Shown piece by piece: positions 24,340-34,192 of a stretch of 38,331 bases of DNA (positions within the stretch are counted from its first letter, which is position 1; each line of letters begins with the position of its first letter). The position numbers and the translations under genes are program-made. The DNA lies in NCBI GenBank assembly GCA_003647065.1, contig QMMC01000009.1:1-38331 (forward strand), read 5' to 3'. The stretch comes from Deltaproteobacteria bacterium (lineage in GTDB: Bacteria; Myxococcota_A; Polyangia; Polyangiales; B10-G4). The notes below the pieces were generated by a model, which was given only the letters and a program-made list of their open reading frames with translations, was not told where the DNA came from and did not search any database.

Positions 24340-26157
24340 CTAGAGCGTCGGGAAACGCAGGATGAAGACGGCGCCCTGACCCAGCTTGCTCTCGACGCGA
24401 ATTTTGCCGCGGTGGTTGTTGACGATGCTGCGCACGACCGAGAGCCCGAGGCCCGTCCCGGCGTCGATTGTCTTGGTGGTGAAGAAGGGGTCGAAGACTT
24501 TGTCGATCCGCTGGGCAGAGATCCCCTTGCCGTTGTCGGAGACCTCGATGACGACTTCGCCGTCTGCGATCAGGTGGGTCGTGACACGGATGAGCCCACC
24601 GGTCTGCGGTATCGCCTGGCCCGCGTTGGTGAAGAGATTGATGAAGACCTGATGCAGCTGACCGATGACGCCGAAGACCCGCGGTTGTTCGTCCGCGTAG
24701 GCTCTCTCGACGACGATGCCTTTCTTGTCGAAGAGGTGCTCGCAGAAGACGAGGGAGTCGTCGAGGACCTGGCGCAGGGGTACGGACGCAGGCTCCGCAT
24801 CGGCTGGCCGCGCATAGTTCATCAGGTCTCTGGTGAAGGAGAGGATCCGGTCCGATGCGTCGACGATGCGGCGGGCCTTTTCGACGTCCCCAGCATCGGC
24901 GCCGGAGGTGCGGAGTAGCTTCAGCAAGTAATCGCCGTAGACCGAAATGCTGGTCAGGGGATTGTTGAGTTCGTGCACGACGCTCGCCGCGAGTTCTCCG
25001 AGGGTCGCCATCTTTTCGGACTGGATGACCATCTCTTCGAGTTCGCGGACCTCGGTCCGATCCGACCCGATGGCGATGACCGCCTCCACCTCGCCTCCGG
25101 CGGTCAGGATGGAGGCGGCGTTGATCGTGATTTTGATCGGGGCGCCGCTCCGGGGCGAGACCAGGAGTTCGAAATCGGTGGTGGGCTCTCCTCGCAGCGC
25201 GTCGATCAACACCGGAAGCAGCCGGGCCCGCTCTTCGTGGGGGACCAGGTCGAAAATGTCCCGCCCCTCGAGCTCCTCCGGGGACATGCCCATGAGCAAC
25301 GCGAAGGTCCGGTTGGCGCCGCGCACCTTTCGGTGACGTCCGATGACGATGATTGGCGCGTTGGCGTGCTCGAGGAGCTTCTCGAGGTATTCACGGTAGT
25401 AAGTGGACTCCGCGAGCAGACGCGCGCTCCGGAGGAGCCCCGCGAGCTGCAGCGCGAAGGGGATGACGATGGTCGCGTCCGCCTCGACGGCGGAGACCTC
25501 GCCGGGGTACTCCACCGCCAGCACGCCCGCGACGCGGTTGCGGTCGAAGAGCGGAACGTCGATGCCGACGGACCCCGGGGAGAATCGCGGCACGTATTCG
25601 TCGGTGAGGGTGATGCCGTCGAGGTCGAGGTCCTCGATGACCCTCTGGTGTCGTTCGAGGGCGCCCCGAGACAGGCTCAGCGGGGTGCATTCTTCGCCCG
25701 GACCTTCTGGCTGACCAAGCTCATTTTCCCGTGGTTGCGGGGCGTCCGACGAGGGGCCAGAGCGCGGCGCGAGCTGGATGCAAAACCGTCTCCCGGGGAA
25801 AAGCCGAGCCAGGGCGTCTCCATACGCCGTCGTCAGCTGCGCAGCGGACATCTCGGCGTTGGTCTCGGCGGCGAGCTTGAGGAGCTCGGCTGTCACCTGA
25901 TCGGCCCGGGGCGATACTAGGGCGTTGGCGTATGGGGCCGTCTCGGCGCTTCGGTCTCCCTCGTCTCCCGGGTTTCCGAGGGCGTGCTGCACCGATTCTC
26001 GGGGGATGGGGCTCGCTCCGGGAACTTCAGCGCGAGGAATCAGGCCGCTCTGGCGCCTTGCGGGGAAGGGGGCGCGAACTCGTACGCGGCCGCTATGCCG
26101 GGGTTCGGTTTCGGGTGCGTGGGTGGGCCCCGGGTCGTCGTCGTGCTCTGTGCCCAC
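24340..26157 (-). CDS. Complete sensor histidine kinase (GAF-like, PAS, DHp, catalytic)
   Basis: After ~90 disordered residues there is a GAF-like sensor region (about 90-265), then a PAS domain (ANAPIIVIGRHRKVRGANRT onward). The DHp H-box is HELNNPLTS with His395, and the catalytic domain has N-box FINLFTNAGQAI, G1 DNGKGI, F-box FFTTK and G2 GTGLGL. No membrane span, so a soluble cytoplasmic kinase. GTG 26157 lies three bases after the stop of the upstream sensor gene, implying translational coupling. No response regulator gene with an intact receiver is in the window. The N-terminus is low-complexity, so a later start is possible. Confidence 0.92.
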   Translation of the reverse strand: MGTEHDDDPGPTHAPETEPRHSGRVRVRAPFPARRQSGLIPRAEVPGASPIPRESVQHALGNPGDEGDRSAETAPYANALVSPRADQVTAELLKLAAETNAEMSAAQLTTAYGDALARLFPGRRFCIQLAPRSGPSSDAPQPRENELGQPEGPGEECTPLSLSRGALERHQRVIEDLDLDGITLTDEYVPRFSPGSVGIDVPLFDRNRVAGVLAVEYPGEVSAVEADATIVIPFALQLAGLLRSARLLAESTYYREYLEKLLEHANAPIIVIGRHRKVRGANRTFALLMGMSPEELEGRDIFDLVPHEERARLLPVLIDALRGEPTTDFELLVSPRSGAPIKITINAASILTAGGEVEAVIAIGSDRTEVRELEEMVIQSEKMATLGELAASVVHELNNPLTSISVYGDYLLKLLRTSGADAGDVEKARRIVDASDRILSFTRDLMNYARPADAEPASVPLRQVLDDSLVFCEHLFDKKGIVVERAYADEQPRVFGVIGQLHQVFINLFTNAGQAIPQTGGLIRVTTHLIADGEVVIEVSDNGKGISAQRIDKVFDPFFTTKTIDAGTGLGLSVVRSIVNNHRGKIRVESKLGQGAVFILRFPTL

Positions 26158-26160
26158 GTT

Positions 26161-28191
26161 TCAGCGCTTCGGGGCCCGTCCCGGGGCCTCGCTCTCCGAT
26201 GCTTTGTCCAGGTCCAGGATGCGTTGTTCTCCGACGTACGACTTGGTTTCGTACTTCGTGATTTTTCCGATCTTGCGCACGATGTCCGCCATACGCTCGG
26301 ACTCGCGCACGATGATGTCCGCGGCGTTGTATTCGGAGCTCGCGGCATCGAGCTTTCGTTTGAGCAGCTCGGCGTACCCCATGACGCTGGTGAGGGGTTG
26401 GTTGAGCTCGTGGGCTGCTGTGCCGGCGAGCTCGGCGATGAGAGCCTGCTTTTCGCTCAGCGCGAGCTTGTGTTGGGCATGGGCTAGGCGCTCCTCGACC
26501 CGCAGTCGGTCCCGGAGGTCGGTGAATATGCCGAAGGTCGCCACCGGCTGGTCGCCCTCGAAGATGAGGGCCGCCGACAGGGCGATGGGGATCCGCTCTC
26601 CTTGGTTGTCGATCGCGTCGAGGCGGATGGATTCGACCCGTCCCGGGCCGCCGTGCTGCGGCGAGCGCAGCATGGCGAGGACGTCTCGGGCGAGCCCATC
26701 GGCGTAGAGCTCACGAACGTTGAGCTTTCCGATCGCTTCGGACGCGGAGTAGCCGTAGATGCGCTCGGCCCCGTCGTTGAAGAGGATGATGGTCCCGTCG
26801 AGGTCGGCGGCGACGATGCCATCGGGGCTGGCGTGGATGAGGGACTCGAGGAACTCCTTCGTTTGGACCAGCTCGGTCTCCATGCGCCGCGCTTCGGTGA
26901 CGTCTCGGAACGTGAAGAGCACCGAGCCTTCCCCGTGCAGCAACGAAGAAAAGGCGACGTTGGCGATGAGGGTCGCGCCGTCGCCGCGGCGGAACTGGAG
27001 GTCGACGTCGGCGGGGAAATGGCCTTCGGGGAAGCCATCCCAGAGGGTTTGCATCAACTCTTCATCGTCGGGATGGACGAGAGTCCGCATGTCCTTCCCG
27101 CTCAAGGTGTCCTCTTCGTAGCCGAGGAGGTCGTGAGCTCGGGGGTTGGCGAAGAGCAGTTTGGCCTCCGGGTCGACCACCCCGATCCCATCCGCCGACG
27201 AGCGGAAGAGGTCGGCGTAGCGCTCGAGGCTCCGGAGTCGTCGCTCCGCTTCGAAGCGCGCGAAGGTCACCTGCTGCGTATGGTCGCGGAGGGATTGCAT
27301 GACCCGCGCGTTTCGGAGCGCGATCGCCGTCGCATTGGCGACGATGCGACAGAATCCCATCTCCCGGTCTGCTACCTCGTGGCCCGGAGTCGCGGCTCGC
27401 AGGAAGAGCACGCCGAGGACCTGCTCCTGCCAGACGATCGGGAGCAGGAACATCGAGCGGAAGCGTGTCGACGCGTCTCCCCGGACCCCGTCGAGGATGG
27501 GGTGGGTGGTCGCGTCGTCGATGAGCAGCGGTTCGCTGGTCCGGAGGACCTGCTGAATCTCCGGATACTTCGACAGGTCGATCTTGAGGTTCGAGAGCTT
27601 TTCGTTGTCGGACGCGACGACGACATAGCCGACGTCTCCCTGATCGGGCTCGGGCGCGAGGACGATCGATACGCGGTCTACCTGAACGACTTCGGCGATG
27701 CGGCGCACGACGGTGAAAAGAATCTCCCGGAGATCGAGGGACGAGGCCAACGCCTGCGTCAGCTCGAGCATCACCTTGGCGTCTTGCTTCTCCCGGGCCA
27801 GGGCCCGAGCGGCGTCCCGCATGCGCAGGTGATTGCCCAGGCGGGCGAGCAACTCCTGGGAACGGATCGGTCGGCGGACGAAATCGGTCGCACCCTCCTC
27901 GAAGGCCCGGGTCAGGTCGACTTCCCCATCGATGGAGGTCACGACGATGACCGGTGTGTCCGCCGTGCGGGGGTCGGTCGACAGCCAGTGGAGGAGCTCG
28001 AAGCCGGCCTCGTCCGCTCCGGTCAGGGCCAGGAGGATGGCGTCCGGGATGGCCTCTTCGACCGTCGCCCGGGCTTCGTCCGCCCCGGAGGCAGACGAGA
28101 GACGGTACCCGCCCTCCTCGACCGTGGTCTCGAGAGCCCCCCTCTTTTGGTCGTCTTGGTCGACAACCAGGATTCGCGCAGATTCCCTCAT
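26161..28191 (-). CDS. Pseudo-receiver/GAF/PAS/PAS/DHp protein lacking catalytic domain
   Basis: Residues 6-120 have the receiver fold (ARILVVDQDD, GATDFVRRPI), but the phosphoacceptor position is Ala55 (PDAILLALTG where PDLILLD is expected), and the Lys before the conserved Pro is Arg107. The acidic pocket (D11, D13/D14) and Thr85 remain. A GAF domain (about 145-295) and two PAS domains (about 330-570) follow. Next is a DHp domain with an intact H-box (AAHELNQPLTS, His594). The protein stops about 80 residues later with no N, G1, F or G2 box. ATG 28191 begins the receiver; the longer upstream frame is low-complexity. It is coupled to the complete kinase downstream, whose catalytic domain could act on His594 in a heterodimer (inference). 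Confidence 0.88.
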   Translation of the reverse strand: MRESARILVVDQDDQKRGALETTVEEGGYRLSSASGADEARATVEEAIPDAILLALTGADEAGFELLHWLSTDPRTADTPVIVVTSIDGEVDLTRAFEEGATDFVRRPIRSQELLARLGNHLRMRDAARALAREKQDAKVMLELTQALASSLDLREILFTVVRRIAEVVQVDRVSIVLAPEPDQGDVGYVVVASDNEKLSNLKIDLSKYPEIQQVLRTSEPLLIDDATTHPILDGVRGDASTRFRSMFLLPIVWQEQVLGVLFLRAATPGHEVADREMGFCRIVANATAIALRNARVMQSLRDHTQQVTFARFEAERRLRSLERYADLFRSSADGIGVVDPEAKLLFANPRAHDLLGYEEDTLSGKDMRTLVHPDDEELMQTLWDGFPEGHFPADVDLQFRRGDGATLIANVAFSSLLHGEGSVLFTFRDVTEARRMETELVQTKEFLESLIHASPDGIVAADLDGTIILFNDGAERIYGYSASEAIGKLNVRELYADGLARDVLAMLRSPQHGGPGRVESIRLDAIDNQGERIPIALSAALIFEGDQPVATFGIFTDLRDRLRVEERLAHAQHKLALSEKQALIAELAGTAAHELNQPLTSVMGYAELLKRKLDAASSEYNAADIIVRESERMADIVRKIGKITKYETKSYVGEQRILDLDKASESEAPGRAPKR

Positions 28192-28351
28192 CCGTCGTCG
28201 GTGGCCCCCTCGTGACGAGTCACCAACCACAATCCTAGCAGGTCCATCGCCAAGCTGCTTCAAATGGGCCTGGAGGGGGCCTGCTTTCTGCGCCCTGGCT
28301 CCCTTGTCGAACGCTGGCCCGGTCAGGAGCCCCATCGTATGCTTCGCACGC

Positions 28352-29503
28352 ATGCGGGCCTGGCCCATCGCAGCGGCCTCGGTAGCCGCCTTACTTCTCA
28401 CGGGCACCGTCGCGGCCCAGGCTCCCGATGGCGGGGCCCGAGGGGGTTCTCCCTCCGGACAGGCCGGAGAGGCCGGGGGTCCCGGAGCGCCCGGCCCGGG
28501 AGAGGGGCTCGAGCGACCGCCGGCCGAGGGGGCCGAGGCAGCTCCGCGTCGGGTGGTCGTGATCCTCCTCGCCTCCGCCGGGGTCGACCCCGAGACCGCC
28601 GACGCCTTGACCGAGCTCGCCATCGGCGCCGTCGCCACTCGGGGACACGTCTCCATCGTCGGCAAGGAAGAATTTCAAGCTCAGCTCGGTCACAGCGAGG
28701 CCCGGTCTGCGGAGTGCGTGAGCTCTACCGCGTGCCTCGGGCGAGTCGGGGTCCACCTGGGCGTCGACGAGATCATCGCCGGGACGATCGCCCGGCGTGG
28801 CGATCGATGGATTTTCAACATCAACCGCATCGATATGCGCAGCGGAAATGTCGCCGGCCGCGTCTTCAGGGAAGTGCCCGGCGACGTCGGCGCCCTCGCC
28901 GATGCGGTGCAGGCTGCCATCCCGGAGCTCTACGCGCAGGTCGCCGAGGCCGCCCAGCTCCTCGTCTCGACGAACGTCGACGGAGCGGAGGTGGTGGTCG
29001 ATGGTGTGCTGATCGGCGTTTATCGAGGTGAGGCGGTGGAGCTCGCAGACGTGGCCCCCGGCCGCCACGAGCTCGTCGTGACGGCTGCTGGTTATTTTGA
29101 CTGGACCCGGGTGGTCAACGTGGCTCCGGGCGCGACCATGCAGATCGAGGCTAGCCTCGAGGTGCCGGAGGACCCGGGAGAATCTGGGGGTATCTCGCCC
29201 CTGGTCTGGATTGGATTCGGCACCGCGGCCGTGGCGGGAGGGATGGCGATCTATTTTGGCGTCTCCTCGCAGGAAGAGCCCGAGGCAGGCATCACCCAGG
29301 CCGAGGCCGAGGCCTTCCTGGATACGAAGAACACCGAAGCCACCATCGCCAACGTCTCGATGGTGGTGGCGGGTGCGGGTCTCGTCCTCGCCATCATCGG
29401 TCTGCTCCTGAGCGACTTCGGCGGAGATGAAGGGGGCGTGACGGCCGCGGCCACACCCCTCGAGGGGGGCGCGCTCTTGTCGCTTCGCGGGAGCCTGCCG
29501 TGA
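28352..29503 (+). CDS. Exported PEGA-domain protein, 383 aa
   Basis: A signal peptide (AWPIAAASVAALLLTGTVAAQA) is followed by a Gly/Pro-rich linker. An alpha/beta region (about 65-205) follows, of the TolB/CsgG-like type often seen in myxobacterial PEGA proteins (VVVILLASAGVD, GRVGVHLGVDEIIAGTI). The PEGA domain (about 210-280) is recognised from LLVSTNVDGAEVVVDG, PGRHELVVTAAGY and a beta finish. Two hydrophobic spans follow (LVWIGFGTAAVAGGMAIYF and SMVVAGAGLVLAIIGLLL). ATG 28352 is set by the signal peptide. The stop overlaps the next gene's GTG by four bases, so it heads a three-gene unit ending in murI. Function unknown. Confidence 0.85.
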   Translation: MRAWPIAAASVAALLLTGTVAAQAPDGGARGGSPSGQAGEAGGPGAPGPGEGLERPPAEGAEAAPRRVVVILLASAGVDPETADALTELAIGAVATRGHVSIVGKEEFQAQLGHSEARSAECVSSTACLGRVGVHLGVDEIIAGTIARRGDRWIFNINRIDMRSGNVAGRVFREVPGDVGALADAVQAAIPELYAQVAEAAQLLVSTNVDGAEVVVDGVLIGVYRGEAVELADVAPGRHELVVTAAGYFDWTRVVNVAPGATMQIEASLEVPEDPGESGGISPLVWIGFGTAAVAGGMAIYFGVSSQEEPEAGITQAEAEAFLDTKNTEATIANVSMVVAGAGLVLAIIGLLLSDFGGDEGGVTAAATPLEGGALLSLRGSLP

Positions 29504-30672
29504 CTCTGCGCGTCCGGAAGAGGGCTCTGGCCGGCTTTGCGCTTGCGCTGGGCGCGATCTTCGCGTTCCCGGGGTGCACCGTCGACGGGAGCTTCTTGAA
29601 CACGGAACTCTTCCTTTGTGAGGTGTCGAGCGATTGCGGTTCGGGATGGGGCTGCGCCAGAGCAACGCCCTATGCACCCGACTTCTGTGCTCCCAATTGC
29701 GCTTCCGAGTGCGACGGGGTCTGCGTCGCCCAGGGGGAGGCGGGGGCCTGCCTCTCCGAGTGCCGTATTCACGAGGACCTGACGACGAGCGCGTGCCCGT
29801 CAGAGGACTACGATTGCATTCGCGTCAGCGTCGAGGACGACGATGGTGTTTGCTATCCGGTCGACGGATGCTCCACGAGCGCAGAGTGCTCTGCGGAGCA
29901 CGAGTGTCTCACGGCGCTGGTCGAAGGCATCGGCATCGGCGGCGGGGGGCTGCGTGCCGACAACCTCTACTGCGTGCCCGTTCCGGACAACCCAGAGGAT
30001 TGCCCCCCGCGGTCGATAGCCGTCGCGTTCCCGCTTTCCGAGGACCAGGTCTTCCCAATGTGCCTAGCCGTCTGCGATGCAACGGATACGCGTTGTCCTC
30101 CGGCCTTCGGCTGTCTGCGGCACCACGTCATCCTCGGCCAGGCGGCGTGCTTCCCTGGCTTCTATGGGATCCCATGCGACGACGATACGAACTGCCTTCA
30201 GGGTCGATGCATCGATACGGGGGTCTCCGGGAAGTTCTGTACGACCACCTGCGATGAGGCGCTGCGGGTCGGCTTCGGGTGTGAGAACATCTCCGCGCCG
30301 TTGAACACTTTTGGGCTTCGCTATCGCCTCGAATGTGATCCCTCGGCCCCGGGCGGCGCTGATGGAGGAGGCCTCTGCGTGCCGCGCTACGAGATCGGCT
30401 TCCCTTGCACGACCCCGGAGAGTGAAGCCTTCGTCTGCGCCGCAGACCTGAGCTGCGAAGCCATCGCTGACGGTGTTCAGAAGGGCTGCACCAAGGACTG
30501 CTCCAGTGATGACCACTGCAACGTCGACGGGCGCTCGGAAGATAACTACTGCTCTTCGTTCTTCGACCTCTGTTTTCCGAAGCAAGACACGGGGGGGGCG
30601 TGCATCCGTGACGGCAACTGTCAGAGTGACGCGTGTGTGCTCGGGATGGATGGGCGCCGCACGTGCCAGTGA
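29500..30672 (+). CDS. Cys-rich lipoprotein, 390 aa
   Basis: The signal peptide (LAGFALALGAIFAFPGC) ends in a lipobox. The mature chain has more than thirty cysteines in short units of the form CxxxxC/CxxxCxxxC (SSDCGSGWGC, CAPNCASECDGVC, CSTSAECSAEHEC, CTKDCSSDDHC, CIRDGNCQSDAC). It resembles the disulphide-rich modules of myxobacterial surface lipoproteins. No catalytic motif. GTG 29500 overlaps the PEGA gene stop (GTGA) and the stop overlaps the murI GTG. Very Cys-rich exported proteins in this phylum often serve as adhesive or structural surface components; that is inference. Confidence 0.85.
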   Translation: MTLRVRKRALAGFALALGAIFAFPGCTVDGSFLNTELFLCEVSSDCGSGWGCARATPYAPDFCAPNCASECDGVCVAQGEAGACLSECRIHEDLTTSACPSEDYDCIRVSVEDDDGVCYPVDGCSTSAECSAEHECLTALVEGIGIGGGGLRADNLYCVPVPDNPEDCPPRSIAVAFPLSEDQVFPMCLAVCDATDTRCPPAFGCLRHHVILGQAACFPGFYGIPCDDDTNCLQGRCIDTGVSGKFCTTTCDEALRVGFGCENISAPLNTFGLRYRLECDPSAPGGADGGGLCVPRYEIGFPCTTPESEAFVCAADLSCEAIADGVQKGCTKDCSSDDHCNVDGRSEDNYCSSFFDLCFPKQDTGGACIRDGNCQSDACVLGMDGRRTCQ

Positions 30673-31493
30673 GCGCCATCGACGTCACGGCGCCCATCGG
30701 CGTCTTCGACTCGGGTCTCGGCGGGCTCACGGTGGCCCGGGCCATCGCCGACGCGCTGCCCAATGAACACCTGGTCTACCTCGGCGACACAGCAAGGGTT
30801 CCCTACGGTACGAGGTCGGCCCACACGGTGATCCGCTATGCCCGGAGCTGCGCGGCGAAGCTCATCGAGCGCCGGGTCAAGCTGCTCGTCGTGGCGTGCA
30901 ACACGGTGAGCGCCGTTGCCATCGACATGCTCCGGGTCGAACTCGACATCCCGGTCCTCGGGGTCATCGAGCCGGGGGCCCGGGCCGGTGTCGCCGCGAG
31001 CGGGACCGGACGCCTCGGGGTCATCGCGACGGCGGGTACGGTTGCGTCGGGGGCCTATGTCCGGGCCGTCGCGGCGGAGAACAGCCGCGTCGAGGTCGTC
31101 GCCCAGGCGGCGCCGCTCCTGGTCCCGTTGGTAGAAGAGGGGTGGACCACCGGCGAAGTCCCGCGCCTCGCCGCTCGCCGTTACCTGACGCCCATGGTCG
31201 AAGCCGACATCAAGGCGTTGGTTTTGGGCTGCACGCACTATCCGCTGCTCGCATCGATGATCACGACCGAGCTCGAGGAGCTCGCGGGGCGGAGCATCCC
31301 CGTCGTCGATTCCGCTCGCGCTACGGCGGACGAACTCTCCGCGATACTGGAAGAGCGCGCCCTAGGCGCCCCGGAGCGCCCGGCCGAGCTCTCGCTCCTG
31401 GTCACCGATCTCCCGGAGCGCTTTGCGGATTCCGCGTCCCGCTTCCTCGGGCACTCCCTCGAGGGGCTCTCGGTCGAAGCCGTCGACCTGTGA
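30669..31493 (+). CDS. murI: Glutamate racemase
   Basis: This cofactor-independent enzyme interconverts L- and D-glutamate, supplying D-Glu for peptidoglycan. The signature GVFDSGLGGLTV at about 11-22, the PYG motif, the first catalytic Cys in VVACNTVSA and the second in LGCTHYPLL are all present. Length 274 is normal. GTG 30669 overlaps the stop of the Cys-rich lipoprotein (GTGA); the longer reading from 30633 would overlap that gene by 40 bases and is not preferred. The start is conserved-looking (TAPIGVFDSG). Being last in an operon with two exported proteins is unusual and may tie D-Glu supply to envelope growth (inference). It is convergent with the gene at 31500. Confidence 0.95.
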   Translation: MSAIDVTAPIGVFDSGLGGLTVARAIADALPNEHLVYLGDTARVPYGTRSAHTVIRYARSCAAKLIERRVKLLVVACNTVSAVAIDMLRVELDIPVLGVIEPGARAGVAASGTGRLGVIATAGTVASGAYVRAVAAENSRVEVVAQAAPLLVPLVEEGWTTGEVPRLAARRYLTPMVEADIKALVLGCTHYPLLASMITTELEELAGRSIPVVDSARATADELSAILEERALGAPERPAELSLLVTDLPERFADSASRFLGHSLEGLSVEAVDL

Positions 31494-31499
31494 GACCGG

Positions 31500-32060
31500 T
31501 CAGCGGGGGTCGGCGCTGAGGCTCGCGCGAATGCGCGCGGCGATGTGAGCGCTTTGCTCTTGGGGCAGACGCGCCCGGAGGGCTCCCTGGGCGGCGGGGG
31601 TGTGGAACGCGGTGAGGGCGAGGACGGCGCCCTCTCGAACCGCCGGCGCCCGGTGTCGCAGGAACGGACGGATGTCTTCGATGGAACGGGGGCCGAAGGC
31701 GCGGCCGAGGCCTCGCACGGCTTCGCGGATCAGGAGGTCGCTCTGCCCCTCCGCTCGCGCCACATGGAGCAGAAAGGCGCGGGCTCTCGGGCTCGGGTAG
31801 TGGGCGACCGCCGCGACCGCGCGCATGCGTACGAAAGGCTGCACGTCGTGGTCACCGTAGAGCTCGACCAGGATGGGAAAGGTCTCGGGGCCCCAAGCGC
31901 GAAAGTCTTCGGCGCCGGGAGCCTGCTCGAAGCCGGCAAGCATCTGGGAGAGTTCGGCTTTCGAGGGAGGGGTCGCGAAGACCGGAGTCGCTACGGACCA
32001 GACCCCTGCGAGCACCGAGAGGGCCAGAAAGGCGATGAAAGCGCGGCGCATCGTAGGCAT
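31500..32060 (-). CDS. Exported HEAT-repeat-like protein, 186 aa
   Basis: The N-terminus (RRAFIAFLALSVLAGVWSV, cleavage near VFA) is a signal peptide. The mature part is a series of helical hairpins of the HEAT/PBS-lyase type (VRMRAVAAVAHYPSPRARAFLL, IREAVRGLGRAFG, VREGAVLALTAFHTPAAQGALR), with bracketing Arg and Pro at the turns. Such repeats usually bind partner proteins. The ATG at 32060 and the ATG at 32051 give the same signal peptide; neither has a strong ribosome site. It is convergent with murI by six bases and divergent from the hydrolase gene at 32105. Confidence 0.8.
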   Translation of the reverse strand: MPTMRRAFIAFLALSVLAGVWSVATPVFATPPSKAELSQMLAGFEQAPGAEDFRAWGPETFPILVELYGDHDVQPFVRMRAVAAVAHYPSPRARAFLLHVARAEGQSDLLIREAVRGLGRAFGPRSIEDIRPFLRHRAPAVREGAVLALTAFHTPAAQGALRARLPQEQSAHIAARIRASLSADPR

Positions 32061-32104
32061 AGCGTAGCAAGAAAAGGCGGGCAGGCGTGCTATGAGAGTG
32101 GCGA

Positions 32105-33130
32105 ATGATTCTCCGCACGGAGACCGTCGAGCAGTCGGTCGACATCGACGAGGTCGTCACCCTCGAAAAGCAGGTCGTGATGACCCCGGGCCGCGAGCCC
32201 CTCGGCATGGTCCGCAAGCGCCTGCCGCCGCCCGCCGAGTCTCGCGGCACGGTGCTCTTGGTGCACGGCTTCGGCCAAAACCGTTACACCTGGCACGTCG
32301 CCGGGCGGTCCTTCTCCGCCTACCTCGCGCGCGAGGGCTGGGACGTCTTCAACTGCGACCTCCGTGGCCATGGCCGGTCGCGCCGCTTCGGCAGTCAACG
32401 GCCCCGGGTCCTCGAGGAGTACATCCGCGAGGACGTGCCCGCCCTCGCGAACGAAGCCCTGCGCATCTCGGGACACGAGCGCATCTTCCTCATCGGTCAT
32501 TCGATGGGGGGGATCATTTCTTATGGGGCGGCGGCGACCGGGCTCCGGCAGAAGACCTCGGGCATCGTCACCATCGGCTCTCCGTATCTCTTCGGCACGG
32601 GTTCGCGGACGCTCTCGGCGGTCTCGGCGGTGCTCAATACATTTCGCAATACGGGCGTCTTCGACTCCAACCCGCATCTGCCCCTGCGCCTCGTCGGCCG
32701 CCACCTGCACAAGCGCCGGCGTCTCTGGGACAGTCGCTTCTGGATCTCGCCGATACGGCCCTGGACGCCGGGGAGCGTCGAAGACTCGGTCCTCGACGAC
32801 TATCTCAGCCGCGCCTTCGACTGGTCGAGCCTCGAGATCGCTTTTGACATTTTTCGCGCCGGCAAAGACGGCGTGCTCGCGGGCAAACACGGCCGCTCGA
32901 ACTACCGAGCCGCCTTCGAGCACCTCGACCGTCCGCTTCTGGTGATCGCCGGTACCCGCGATCACCTGGCCCCGCCGGAGTCCGTTCGCCCCGCGTGGGG
33001 GGGGAGCCGGTCCCGGGACAAGACCTACCGGGCCTTCCCAATGGGACATGTCGACCTTATCGTGGGTCGCGAGGCGCCGAAGACGGTGTGGCCCACAGTC
33101 TCCGAGTGGCTCGCGCGGCGAGCCAGCTAG
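32105..33130 (+). CDS. Alpha/beta-fold hydrolase, 341 aa
   Basis: The pattern is a serine alpha/beta hydrolase. The oxyanion strand LLVHGFGQNR is at about 51-60, and the nucleophile elbow IGHSMGG at about 125-131. The acid is likely in GTRDHLAP near 290, and the final His in FPMGHVDL near 318. All triad elements are present. A lid region of about 100 residues (RHLHKRRRLWDSRFWI) is basic and aromatic. No signal peptide, so cytoplasmic; an ester or amide substrate is unknown. The start ATG 32105 gives a normal family length. It is followed by the DUF4112 gene 30 bp on, same strand. Confidence 0.9.
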   Translation: MILRTETVEQSVDIDEVVTLEKQVVMTPGREPLGMVRKRLPPPAESRGTVLLVHGFGQNRYTWHVAGRSFSAYLAREGWDVFNCDLRGHGRSRRFGSQRPRVLEEYIREDVPALANEALRISGHERIFLIGHSMGGIISYGAAATGLRQKTSGIVTIGSPYLFGTGSRTLSAVSAVLNTFRNTGVFDSNPHLPLRLVGRHLHKRRRLWDSRFWISPIRPWTPGSVEDSVLDDYLSRAFDWSSLEIAFDIFRAGKDGVLAGKHGRSNYRAAFEHLDRPLLVIAGTRDHLAPPESVRPAWGGSRSRDKTYRAFPMGHVDLIVGREAPKTVWPTVSEWLARRAS

Positions 33131-33159
33131 CGGCCAAACAACAGCTAAATGAGAGCACG

Positions 33160-34192
<1,033 letters not shown>

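Noticed and set aside
26602-28215. 537-aa plus-strand ORF opposite the pseudo-receiver sensor gene
   Set aside because: Antisense shadow of a multi-domain sensor with recognisable GAF and PAS domains.
32090-32099. CTATGAGAGT shared by the leaders at 32090-32099 (plus) and 37704-37713 (minus)
   Set aside because: A ten-base match near two starts could be a common -10 type element, but spacing to the starts differs (5 and 11 bases) and no -35 partner is seen; chance cannot be excluded.
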